From: Billgrantia desiderata
Lineage (GTDB): Bacteria > Pseudomonadota > Gammaproteobacteria > Pseudomonadales > Halomonadaceae
DNA length: 64,000 nt
NCBI GenBank assembly: GCA_011742915.1
Contig: JAAQTN010000009.1
Span: 1-64,000 of the forward strand
Direction of reading: 5' to 3'
Shown here piece by piece: positions 57,109 to 64,000 of the stretch. Every line of letters begins with the position of its first letter. The stretch's first letter is position 1. The translations under genes were made by a program, and so were the position numbers. The notes under the pieces were generated by a model. That model ran no database searches. It saw only the letters and a list, made by a program, of their open reading frames with translations, and was not told where the DNA came from.

Positions 57109-58108
57109 AAGGCGAAGCCTTACCCCTCTTTTCGGTACGGTGGGTAGTCTCCTGCGTGAAGCCGCCAAGGTGTACTGGACACTGCTCAAGGTGATGGTGC
57201 CGGCGCTGCTAATCGTGAAAGCGCTCGAGATGCTGGGCATGACCGAACTGCTCAGCCAGTGGCTGTCTCCGCTGATGTCACCTCTGGGGCTACCGGAACC
57301 GCTCAGCGTGGTGTGGGCCGCTACGCTGCTGACCAACATCTACACCGGCCTGGTGATCTTCTTCGAGGTTACGCGGGATACGCCGCTGACCGTGGCGCAG
57401 GTCACGATACTGGGCACCTTGATGGCCGTGGGGCACTCACTGCCGATAGAGGGGGCGGTGGCCCGTTTGGCTGGGGTACCCTGGTGGTTGACCATCGTGC
57501 TGCGCGGAGGCGGTGCCTGGCTGTTGGGCTGGCTGCTGCATCTGAGCTATTCGTGGGGTGGCTGGCTGCAGCATGCCAACCAAGTGGTGTGGGAACCCTC
57601 GGTTCAAGACGCGACGCTGACGGCCTGGCTGCAAGGTCAGGTCGTGACACTGGCGACCATCTTCGTTGTGATCTTCGCGCTGATGAGCCTGCTCAGGCTG
57701 CTAGGTTGGCTGGGCGTGGAGCGGCTGATCCACAAGCTGCTCTATCCGCTGCTGCGGTTGCTGGGCATCGGTCCGGCGGCAGCCAACATCACCGTCATCG
57801 GCATTACCCTTGGGCTCACCTTCGGTGCGGGTCTGCTGCTGCGTGAGGCGCGCTCGGGGCGCCTGACCCCACGGGATATCGTCCTCACGCTTTGTTTCCT
57901 CGGCCTGTGCCACAGCCTGATCGAAGACACGCTGCTGATCATGCTGATGGGAGCGGACCTCTCCGGCCTGCTATGGGCGCGACTTGCCTTCGCTCTGTTG
58001 ATCATTGCCGTGCTGGCAAGGCTGCCTTGGTTGAGTCGCGCAGAGCTGCCTGCCTGGATGTTTGTCTCGCGGGCAGTGGAGGGGCGCGAGGCTAGCAGAG
58101 AAGGGTAA
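57101..58108 (+). CDS. Gate-domain (nucleoside recognition-like) membrane protein
   Basis: A 335-aa protein with about eight to nine helices and two Gate-type repeats: LLKVMVPALLIVKALEMLGM with TNIYTGLVIFFE, and LTLCFLGLCHSLIEDTLLIMLMG in the second half. Gate proteins are related to nucleoside transporters and SpmAB, with mostly unknown substrates. The start overlaps the VOC gene. Confidence 0.82.
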   Translation: MSERRSLTPLFGTVGSLLREAAKVYWTLLKVMVPALLIVKALEMLGMTELLSQWLSPLMSPLGLPEPLSVVWAATLLTNIYTGLVIFFEVTRDTPLTVAQVTILGTLMAVGHSLPIEGAVARLAGVPWWLTIVLRGGGAWLLGWLLHLSYSWGGWLQHANQVVWEPSVQDATLTAWLQGQVVTLATIFVVIFALMSLLRLLGWLGVERLIHKLLYPLLRLLGIGPAAANITVIGITLGLTFGAGLLLREARSGRLTPRDIVLTLCFLGLCHSLIEDTLLIMLMGADLSGLLWARLAFALLIIAVLARLPWLSRAELPAWMFVSRAVEGREASREG

Positions 58109-58243
58109 GGCGATGCAGCGCCGCTCGCTCACGGCAGAATGATAGCGTGTTAACATTTCGTAGGATGACTCATGGCATCGCTGTCTGTCTCAACCGACAT
58201 CCAGCGATGCTTACCTACTGTGTTCGGCTGCGACGGAGATGGC

Positions 58244-58621
58244 ATGAAGCTGTTGCGCGGTTTCCTCTGGCTACTCGGTTTCCAACTGCTCGGCCATGCC
58301 GTCGTCGAGCTGCTTTCGCTACCGGTTTCCCATGCCATGGCGGGGCTTCTGCTGTTGCTGGCATGGCTGCTGGTCAAGCGACGTCTGAACGAGAGCGTGG
58401 CCACGGCCAGCCAGGCGCTCATCCCACTGCTCGCCATGCTGATCATGCCCGGGGTGGTAGGGGTGTTCTTCGTCATCGACGAGTTCGCCGGCCACTGGAC
58501 GGCGGTAATGGTCGCCCTGGGAGTGGGCACCTTCCTCAGCGTGCTCACCACGCTGTGGTTGATGCTGCGTTTCATGCCCAAGGAAGCCGATAGCGGCGAC
58601 GAGCGGGGGCGCCTGTCTTGA
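58244..58621 (+). CDS. lrgA: LrgA/CidA-family holin-like membrane protein
   Basis: A 125-aa protein with four helices: LRGFLWLLGFQLLGHAVV, MAGLLLLLAWLLV, LIPLLAMLIMPGVVGVFFV (the conserved P-x-x-V-G-V-F segment) and MVALGVGTFLSVLTTLWLM. It partners LrgB in a pair linked to murein hydrolase control and to export of small organic acids. GGAG 6 nt upstream selects 58244 over an earlier ATG. It overlaps lrgB by 4 nt. Confidence 0.9.
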   Translation: MKLLRGFLWLLGFQLLGHAVVELLSLPVSHAMAGLLLLLAWLLVKRRLNESVATASQALIPLLAMLIMPGVVGVFFVIDEFAGHWTAVMVALGVGTFLSVLTTLWLMLRFMPKEADSGDERGRLS

Positions 58622-59328
58622 ACGAACTCTACGACTCGCTGCTCGATACTCCCACGCTCGCCGTGGCGCTGACCCTGGCCGCCTACCTCGGCGGCGTGGC
58701 CCTGTTCGAGCGCATGGGCCGGCCGAGTTGGTGCCCGGCGGTGCTGATCGGCGCCGTGTTCACGGCAGCCAGCCTATGGCTGCTGCGCTACGACTTCGCC
58801 GACTATCAGCGCAACGTCGCCTGGCTCACCCTGCTGCTGGGCCCGGCCACCGTGGCCTTGGCGGTACCGCTCTATCAGCAGCGGCAGCACATCTTCGCCC
58901 TGTGGAAGCCGATTCTCTGCAGTCTACCGCTCGCCGCCGTGCTGGCGGCCTTCTATGCCGTGCTCATCGCCTGGCTGCTGGGCGCCCCGCCCGCGGTGCT
59001 GGCCTCGCTGGCGCCCAAATCGGTCACCGCACCGCTGGCCATGGGCATTCAGGAGCAGATCGGCGGCTCGCTCTCGCTGATGCTGGGCGGTCTGCTCATC
59101 ACCGGCGTGCTCACCACCATCTTCGTTTCGCTGCTGGCGCGCCTGCTCAACATCACCGATCAGCGCATTCTCGGCTTTGCGCTGGGTGTGAACGGCCACG
59201 CCATCGGCATCGTACGCGCCTTCGAACTCGGCCCCAAGGCCGGTGCCTTCGCCTCTCTCGGTATGAGCCTGGTCGGCGTATTCAGCGCACTTTTCCTGCC
59301 GCTGGCGTGGAAGCTGTTTGGCAGCTGA
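58618..59328 (+). CDS. lrgB: LrgB/CidB-family membrane protein
   Basis: A 236-aa polytopic protein with the LrgB signatures LGPATVALAVPLYQQ, LAPKSVTAPLAMGIQEQIGG and LGFALGVNGHAIGIVRAFEL. The start is TTG, overlapping the lrgA stop (TTGA); no ATG gives a full-length protein. It acts with LrgA. Confidence 0.93.
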   Translation: MNELYDSLLDTPTLAVALTLAAYLGGVALFERMGRPSWCPAVLIGAVFTAASLWLLRYDFADYQRNVAWLTLLLGPATVALAVPLYQQRQHIFALWKPILCSLPLAAVLAAFYAVLIAWLLGAPPAVLASLAPKSVTAPLAMGIQEQIGGSLSLMLGGLLITGVLTTIFVSLLARLLNITDQRILGFALGVNGHAIGIVRAFELGPKAGAFASLGMSLVGVFSALFLPLAWKLFGS

Positions 59329-59368
59329 TTGTCGATAGCTGTCATTCCGCCAATAACAAGGAGACCGC

Positions 59369-59944
59369 ATGATCGAAAAAGAGAAAATGCTGGCCGGTGA
59401 GCTCTACGACCCCCGCGACCCGCAGCTGCTTCATGAACGCCACCGTGCCCGCCTGTTGACCAAGGCCTTCAACGACACCAGCGACGCACAGGGAAAGGAG
59501 CGCAAGCGGCTGTTGAACGAGCTGTTCGGCGCCATGGGCAAGGGCACCTTCATCGAGCCGCCTTTCCACTGCGACTACGGCGGCAACATCACGCTGGGCG
59601 AGAAGGTCTTCTTCAATTTCAACTGCGTGATCCTCGACGTGGCGGAAGTCACCATCGGCAACCACACCATGTTCGGCCCGGGCGTGCAGGTCTATACCGC
59701 TACCCACCCGCTCGATGCCGAAGAGCGCCGCAGCGGCCTGGAAGCCGCCAAGCCGATCACCATCGGCGACGACGTGTGGATCGGCGGCGGCGCGATTCTG
59801 TGCCCCGGCGTCACCATCGGCTCCCGCTCTGTCATCGGTGCCGGCAGCGTGGTGACCAAGGACATCCCCGAGGACGTGTTCGCCGCCGGCAACCCTTGCC
59901 GGGTGGTACGCCCGCTCAAGGAAGAAACCCCTGACCGAGGCTGA
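59369..59944 (+). CDS. maa: Maltose/galactoside O-acetyltransferase family protein
   Basis: A 191-aa hexapeptide-repeat acetyltransferase. The N-terminal helical part has EKEKMLAGELYDPRDPQLLHERHRA in pieces typical of Maa, and the left-handed beta-helix starts at GGNITLGEKVFFNFNCVILD. The catalytic His is in TATHPLDAEERR, and the coils IGDDVWIGGGAILCPGVTIG and VIGAGSVVTKDIP follow. It acetylates maltose or glucose with acetyl-CoA. AAGGAGA lies 7 nt upstream. Confidence 0.94.
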   Translation: MIEKEKMLAGELYDPRDPQLLHERHRARLLTKAFNDTSDAQGKERKRLLNELFGAMGKGTFIEPPFHCDYGGNITLGEKVFFNFNCVILDVAEVTIGNHTMFGPGVQVYTATHPLDAEERRSGLEAAKPITIGDDVWIGGGAILCPGVTIGSRSVIGAGSVVTKDIPEDVFAAGNPCRVVRPLKEETPDRG

Positions 59945-59958
59945 CTGAGGAGAGGGGC

Positions 59959-60387
59959 ATGATCACCGGCATCAACCACCTGACGCTTGCAGTTCGCGAT
60001 CTCGAACGCTCCTTCGACTTCTACACCCGGGTGGTGGGGCTCCAGCCGGTGGTGAAATGGGCTAGAGGCGCCTATCTTCATGCTGGTGATGACTGGATCT
60101 GCCTGTCGCTCGACGCTGAGACGCGCACCGGCCCGCTGCCTGAATATACTCACGTCGCCTTCAGCGTCGGCGCAGAGGCCTTCGCCCGCTGTACCAATGT
60201 CATTCGCGAGCAGGGCGTAGCGATCTGGAAGGAGAATCGCAGCGAAGGCGACTCCCTCTACTTTCTCGATCCGGACGGCCACAAGCTGGAGATTCACACT
60301 GGCGACCTGCAAACCCGACTGGCGGCACTGCGAGAAACTCCCTATGAAGGGTTGGAGTGGTTCATAGCGGCGCCCAGGAGTGAGTAA
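59959..60387 (+). CDS. fosA: FosA-family fosfomycin glutathione transferase homologue
   Basis: A 142-aa VOC protein that matches FosA along its length: TGINHLTLAVRDLERSFDFY, EYTHVAFSV, the K+ loop KENRSEGDSLYFLDPDGHKL and the C-terminal LRETPYEG. Predicted metal ligands are His7, His65 and Glu111, the FosA triad. FosA opens the epoxide of fosfomycin with glutathione. It ends inside the first copy of a 21-nt repeated motif. Activity is inferred from residues and length. Confidence 0.88.
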   Translation: MITGINHLTLAVRDLERSFDFYTRVVGLQPVVKWARGAYLHAGDDWICLSLDAETRTGPLPEYTHVAFSVGAEAFARCTNVIREQGVAIWKENRSEGDSLYFLDPDGHKLEIHTGDLQTRLAALRETPYEGLEWFIAAPRSE

Positions 60388-60403
60388 GTACTGACTGGGT
60401 GGG
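60383..60403. repeat. 21-nt palindromic motif, copy 1
   Basis: Copy 1 of a motif containing AGTAAGTACTGACTGGG. It overlaps the stop codon of fosA. The core AGT-N-AGTACT-N-ACT is an imperfect palindrome. Other copies are at 61039-61059 and 61584-61604. Confidence 0.85.
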
Positions 60404-60432
60404 TTTCATCGCCAATAACGAGAACAAGGACA

Positions 60433-61020
60433 ATGAGCGATACCAATCCAAAAGTGGAAGCCTTGCTGAGCCAGCACCAATGGCACCACGAGCGCAAGAG
60501 ACTGCGCGCAATAGCACTCTCATGCCAACTGACCGAAAGCGTGAAGTGGGGCAAGCTTTGCTACTCGGTACAGAGCGGCAACGTGGCCATGATTTTCGGT
60601 ATGAAAGACTGCTGCGCACTCGGCTTTTTCAAGGGCAGCTTGTTGGAGGACCCCGAAAGAATCCTCGTTGCCCCCGGCGAGCACTCCCAGGCGATGCGCC
60701 AGGCCCGCTTCACACAACTGAGCGAGATCGAAGCGCAGTCCGCCGTACTTGAAGCCTATCTCCTCGAGGCCATCGCGCTGGAGAAGGCCGGCGCCAAGGT
60801 GGACTTCAACGAGAAACATGAGCTGGCGTATCCGGCAGAACTTCAGACTGCGCTGGATGGAAACGCTGCCCTGAAAGCTGCCTTCGAAGCGCTCACCCCT
60901 GGCCGACAGAGAGGCTACATTCTGCATTTTTCCGGCGCCAAGCAATCCAGCACGCGAGCGTCACGAATCGAGAAGTGCATGCTCGACATTCTGGCCGGAA
61001 AGGGGTTGAACGGCCGCTGA
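60433..61020 (+). CDS. YdeI-family (DUF1801/OmdA-like) protein
   Basis: A 195-aa protein. The N-terminal DUF1801-like domain contains ESVKWGKLCYSVQSGNVAMI and LGFFKGSLLEDP. The C-terminal OmdA-type helical part contains LQTALDGNAALKAAFEALTP and RQRGYILHFSGAKQSSTRA. The family is widespread; its function is poorly known. It sits between motif copies 1 and 2. Confidence 0.88.
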   Translation: MSDTNPKVEALLSQHQWHHERKRLRAIALSCQLTESVKWGKLCYSVQSGNVAMIFGMKDCCALGFFKGSLLEDPERILVAPGEHSQAMRQARFTQLSEIEAQSAVLEAYLLEAIALEKAGAKVDFNEKHELAYPAELQTALDGNAALKAAFEALTPGRQRGYILHFSGAKQSSTRASRIEKCMLDILAGKGLNGR

Positions 61021-61038
61021 AACAGGGCGTGATGGGTT

Positions 61039-61059
61039 AGTGAGTACTGACTGGGTTGT
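61039..61059. repeat. 21-nt palindromic motif, copy 2
   Basis: AGTGAGTACTGACTGGG and flank, preceded by GTT, 18 nt after the YdeI-type gene. The nucleotidyltransferase-like gene begins just inside or after it. Confidence 0.85.
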
Positions 61060-61072
61060 AATGGGAGGCAGC

Positions 61073-61540
61073 GTGCATCAGGAAGCCACCAAGTGGATCG
61101 CAGGTTTGCTGAGAAGCAGAAACATCCCTTTTCTGATCTGTGGCGGACTGGCAGCAAAGGGGTACGGTTCCGAGCGCGATTTAAACGACGTCGACTTGTT
61201 CGTTCCCGGTGAGCGCTTCTTAGAAGTGGTAGAGGCGGGCCAGGAATTCATAACCAAGCCTGCTGCCCACTATCGTGAGGAAGGCTGGGACATAACCTAC
61301 GTACAGTTCAAATATGAAGGCATCAAGATCGAAGTAGGATGTGCCGCTGGAGCGAGCATCTTGAATAAGGAAAGCCAGACATGGATTCCGCTTGATATCG
61401 ATTTCTCTCGCTATGAAACCAGATACCTCCTCGGCGTGGAGCTTCCGCTGATGTTAAGAGAGGATCTGGTTCGCTATAAGCTGGCTTTGTCACGACCGGT
61501 GGACGTGGTTGACGTCCGGGAAATCTGTGGGAAAGGGTAG
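61073..61540 (+). CDS. Nucleotidyltransferase-fold protein
   Basis: A 155-aa protein from a GTG start with GGGAGG just upstream; an ATG at 61061 and a GTG at 61040 are in frame alternatives, the latter inside the repeat motif. The segment LICGGLAAKGYGSERDLNDV followed by DLFVPG has the GG-GS and DxD pattern of minimal nucleotidyltransferases. Its base composition is visibly lower in GC than its neighbours, which suggests acquisition by transfer. Relatives act as tRNA or small-molecule nucleotidyltransferases or as MNT-type antitoxins; no HEPN partner is seen. Confidence 0.75.
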   Translation: MHQEATKWIAGLLRSRNIPFLICGGLAAKGYGSERDLNDVDLFVPGERFLEVVEAGQEFITKPAAHYREEGWDITYVQFKYEGIKIEVGCAAGASILNKESQTWIPLDIDFSRYETRYLLGVELPLMLREDLVRYKLALSRPVDVVDVREICGKG

Positions 61541-61583
61541 GAGGCTGTGTTGAAAGTCGGCCCTAGAATACTTTCCCCGGGTT

Positions 61584-61604
61584 AGTAAGCACTGACTGGA
61601 GGGG
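61584..61604. repeat. 21-nt palindromic motif, copy 3
   Basis: AGTAAGCACTGACTGGA and flank, again preceded by GTT. It directly abuts the truncated gene at 61605, so it marks a sequence junction. Confidence 0.82.
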
Positions 61605-61850
61605 CTGGCTGCGCCTCGCTATGCTGGGGCCAAGCCAGGCAGCTGGCTTCCGCTCGCGCTCATGCTGACGATCTTCTGCGCCAAGTTTGCCGTCGGCGTG
61701 ATGGTCGGCATGCAGCTTCCCCTCGCCGGTACGGCCGCTTTTGCCAGCGTCGTCAGTCTCGTATACGGCCTGCTTGGCGGCATGTTCCTGGGCCGAGCCG
61801 TGGTGATCTGGCGCGCCTCGCAACCTACCTCTCATGGCGCCAATACATAG
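61605..61850 (+). pseudogene. 5'-truncated DUF6622-like membrane protein
   Basis: The frame from 61605 reads through to 61850 and matches by eye the C-terminal part of DUF6622-type proteins: PGSWLPLALMLTIFCAKFAVG, two membrane helices, and LYGLLGG-like GMFLGRAVVIWRAS. The first half of the family is missing; upstream is motif copy 3 and an in-frame stop (61593). An ATG at 61662 would give a 62-aa product. The end overlaps the convergent phaC stop by 19 nt. Confidence 0.6.
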
Positions 61851-63646
61851 CTTCCCGGCGCGTCGGTCAGGGGAGGGTACTGTTGGCTACCCATGCCTGG
61901 CGGCGGTACCTGCCCGGAGGAATGGGCCGCTAGCCACTGATGCCAGGCCGGCCACCAGGAGCCGTCCTGCTCGGGCGTGATGTGCTGCCAGGTATCCGGA
62001 TCCAGGTACGCCTGCTCATGCTGTGGCTCAGACATCCGAAAGCGTCGGCCCGGATGCCCCGGCTCACTGACGATACCCGCGTTGTGCCCACCGCTGGTCA
62101 GCACGAAGGTGACCTCGTCGGTATCCGCCAGCAAATGGATCTTGTAGACGGACTTCCAGGGAGCCACGTGATCGGTGGTGGTACTGACGACGAACAGCGG
62201 CGCGCGAATGTCCTGAATCACGACCGGTCGACCATCCACCCGATAGTGTCCATTGGCCAGATCGTTGTTCAGAAACAGCTGGCGCAGATACTCGGAATGC
62301 ATGCGGTAGGGCATGCGAGTCAGGTCCGCATTCCAGGCCATCAGAGCATTCATGGGCTGGCGCCCGCCAAGCAGGTAGTCGTGCACGATGCGCGACCAGA
62401 TCAGATCGTTGGAGCGCAGGATCTGGAAAGCGCCGGCCATCTGGTAGCCGTCGAGATAACCCTGATCCCACATCATGTTTTCCAGGTACGAGACCTGGCT
62501 TTCGCCGATGAATAGCATCAATTCGCCGGCTTCGGTGAAGTCCACCTGAGTGGCCAGGGTGGTCAGGGAGGCCAGCCTCTCGTCGCCATCCCGTGCCATG
62601 GCCGCCGCCGCGATGGAGAGCAGCGTACCACCCAGACAGTAACCCACCCCGTGCACCCTGTGGCTGCCAGTGATGGCACAAACCGCATCCAGCGCCGCCA
62701 TCGGCCCCAGCCGACGATAATCCTCCATGCCCAGGTCGTGATCCTCCGAGCTCGGGTTGCGCCAGGAGATCATGAAGACGGTATGGCCTTGGTCCACCAA
62801 GTATTTGACCAATGACTGGGAGGGAGAAAGGTCGAGAATGTAGAACTTCATGATCCAGGCGGGCACGATCAGCACCGGTTCCGCGTAAACCTGCTTCGTC
62901 GTTGGTGCGTACTGGATCAGCTCGATCAGGTGATTCCGGTACACCACCTTTCCGGGAGTGATCGCCAGGTTCTTGCCTACGCGGAACGCCTCGGCACCGA
63001 CCGGTGGCTTGCCGGACACTGCCCGCTCCCAGTCCTCGATGAAGTGCTGCCAGCCGACCACCAGGTTCTGCCCGCCGGTCGCCATAGTGGTAGCAACCAC
63101 TTCAGGGTTCAGCCACGGAGAGTTGGATGGCGAGTAACGGTCGAGTATCTGGCGTGTGATGAAGTTCACCACCCGTTCGCTCTCCGGCGACAGGCCGTCC
63201 ACGTCGCTGGTGGCGTTGTGCCACCACTGCTGCGTCAACAGGAAGGATTGGTAGATCAGGTTGTAGGGCCAGCGCTGCCACTCCTCGCCACTGAAGCGGC
63301 GGTCCTGTTCCAAGGGCTCGATGCAGGCGCCCGGGCAGGGCTCGAGCGTCTGGCGACCGAGGTACTGCCCGAATCGCGTCAGCTTGCGAGTGAACTTCTC
63401 GCCCAGCTCCAGTTGCTTGCCCGGGGAGAGCATCAGGTGGACCAGCCACTCGAAATAGACGCTGGCCAGGCCGGCCGGGGTGATGCCGGCGGTCAGCCTG
63501 GCCAGGTTGGCCTTGAAGGCCCGATCCAGGGCATGGGTGGAGTAGAACCCTGGGTTGGGGCGCTCCGCGGTAGCGGGTAGTCGTTCACAGGGGGCGGCCT
63601 GGGGAGTGACATCAGGGTCGGACGGGTTGGGTGAATCGGGCGACAT
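61832..63646 (-). CDS. phaC: Class I-type polyhydroxyalkanoate synthase
   Basis: A 604-aa enzyme that polymerises (R)-3-hydroxyacyl-CoA into PHA on granules. The lipase-like box is VGYCLGGT with catalytic Cys at about residue 335; Asp (TTDHVAPW, near 489) and His (SGGHNAGIV, near 519) complete the triad at family spacing. Other motifs are VPAWIMKFYILDLSP and HTVFMISWRNP. The ATG at 63646 has GGAGG 8 nt upstream; the longer frame lacks support. No phaA, phaB or phaP lies in the window. Confidence 0.93.
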   Translation of the reverse strand: MSPDSPNPSDPDVTPQAAPCERLPATAERPNPGFYSTHALDRAFKANLARLTAGITPAGLASVYFEWLVHLMLSPGKQLELGEKFTRKLTRFGQYLGRQTLEPCPGACIEPLEQDRRFSGEEWQRWPYNLIYQSFLLTQQWWHNATSDVDGLSPESERVVNFITRQILDRYSPSNSPWLNPEVVATTMATGGQNLVVGWQHFIEDWERAVSGKPPVGAEAFRVGKNLAITPGKVVYRNHLIELIQYAPTTKQVYAEPVLIVPAWIMKFYILDLSPSQSLVKYLVDQGHTVFMISWRNPSSEDHDLGMEDYRRLGPMAALDAVCAITGSHRVHGVGYCLGGTLLSIAAAAMARDGDERLASLTTLATQVDFTEAGELMLFIGESQVSYLENMMWDQGYLDGYQMAGAFQILRSNDLIWSRIVHDYLLGGRQPMNALMAWNADLTRMPYRMHSEYLRQLFLNNDLANGHYRVDGRPVVIQDIRAPLFVVSTTTDHVAPWKSVYKIHLLADTDEVTFVLTSGGHNAGIVSEPGHPGRRFRMSEPQHEQAYLDPDTWQHITPEQDGSWWPAWHQWLAAHSSGQVPPPGMGSQQYPPLTDAPGSYVLAP

Positions 63647-63939
63647 GACATGGCCTCCATGATCGAGGCGGGGTGGCCGCGGGCAATCGCCGTCGCGGTG
63701 GTCCGGTGAACTCAAGCACCAGTATTGCAGGCTTCGTCGCTTCGGCCATTGATATTCATCAAACTTGCCTGGGATCAAGACCCTCTGCCTACCCCCGTTC
63801 TATTCTGGCTGCGTGGGCTATGATCAGGTGAATCTCATTGAGCGCTTGGGCGGTAACATGAGATGGACAAGAAGCAGCGGCGCAACGGGGCTTTCTTCCT
63901 GACTTCGTGCGATGGATGGCGGCAGTACGTGAGATGCCC

Positions 63940-64000
63940 ATGAGCCGATGGATCGTTCTCCTCGTTGTGGTTGTCGCCATGGTGGCCGCAGGGCTCGTCT
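63940..64000 (+). CDS. Start of a membrane or exported protein, cut by the window end
   Basis: An ATG at 63940 opens a frame beginning MSRWIVLLVVVVAMVAAGLV, a short basic start and a hydrophobic helix, as in a signal anchor or signal peptide. The gene runs off the end, so its product cannot be named. Confidence 0.45.
   Translation, partial: MSRWIVLLVVVVAMVAAGLV

Noticed and set aside
61073..61540. MNT/HEPN toxin-antitoxin module
   Set aside because: The nucleotidyltransferase-like gene has no adjacent HEPN partner; the YdeI-type neighbour is not HEPN.
60383..61604. Classical integron attC sites
   Set aside because: The repeats are short, palindromic and similar to each other but lack the paired RYYYAAC/GTTRRRY core sites and the long variable stems of attC; no integrase gene is present.
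63789..63980. Minus-strand 63-codon frame upstream of phaC
   Set aside because: No ribosome site or similarity; it lies across the probable promoter of phaC.

Overview
The window is 64 kb of GC-rich, densely coding proteobacterial chromosome. The gene content (hexuronate/L-gulonate catabolism with paired TRAP transporters, a class I-type PHA synthase, a polyamine-type ABC importer, UxaC/ManD/RspB-like genes, DUF2243 and CtaG) points to a halophilic gammaproteobacterium, most likely Halomonadaceae. This is an inference from family resemblance; no rRNA or other taxonomic marker lies in the window, and I saw no tRNA, CRISPR array or replication origin.

Layout. 1-300: tandem repeats that look like ends of an IS21-type insertion sequence. 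629-6167: a small lipoprotein, a secreted endonuclease/phosphatase-family protein, an AzlCD amino-acid exporter with its Xre-cupin regulator and a perfect operator-like palindrome, and a chemoreceptor. 6486-11936: a type III restriction-modification locus in which an extra gene sits, overlapping, between mod and res. 12014-17465: DUF892 protein, FAD-Rieske oxidoreductase, CtaG/DUF2243 membrane pair, NnrU-like protein and a zinc alcohol dehydrogenase. 17634-21806: polyamine-type ABC importer with a large hairpin between the binding-protein gene and the rest.

22017-37238: a hexuronate catabolic island. It holds a GntR regulator, two complete TRAP transporters, UxaC, an enolase-superfamily mannonate dehydratase (RspA/ManD), an RspB-type dehydrogenase, UxuB, UxuA, KDG kinase and a LacI regulator. 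Two near-identical LacI-type palindromes lie upstream of the kinase and of the regulator. Glucuronate would pass through fructuronate and mannonate to KDG and KDG-phosphate; L-gulonate could enter at fructuronate through the RspB-like enzyme. The KDPG aldolase is not in the window.

37323-47577: LysR regulator with MmsA, a GMC oxidoreductase, cold-shock protein, SLC13 permease, esterase, UbiA-type prenyltransferase, orphan TrpB and a zinc-ribbon protein. 47588-53044: four overlapping genes for a membrane module related to complex I and Mrp antiporters, with no hydrophilic (NADH or hydrogenase) arm. 53125-64000: PhoH-like ATPase, ZipA-like protein, AAC(3)-I-like and other acetyltransferases, VOC protein, Gate-domain membrane protein, LrgAB, maltose acetyltransferase and FosA. 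Three copies of a 21-nt palindromic motif then bracket small genes, the last copy abutting a truncated gene; PHA synthase and the start of a membrane protein close the window.

The strongest leads for something undescribed are the gene inside the type III R-M locus, the arm-less complex-I-like operon, and the 21-nt motif that delimits cassette-like gene units.
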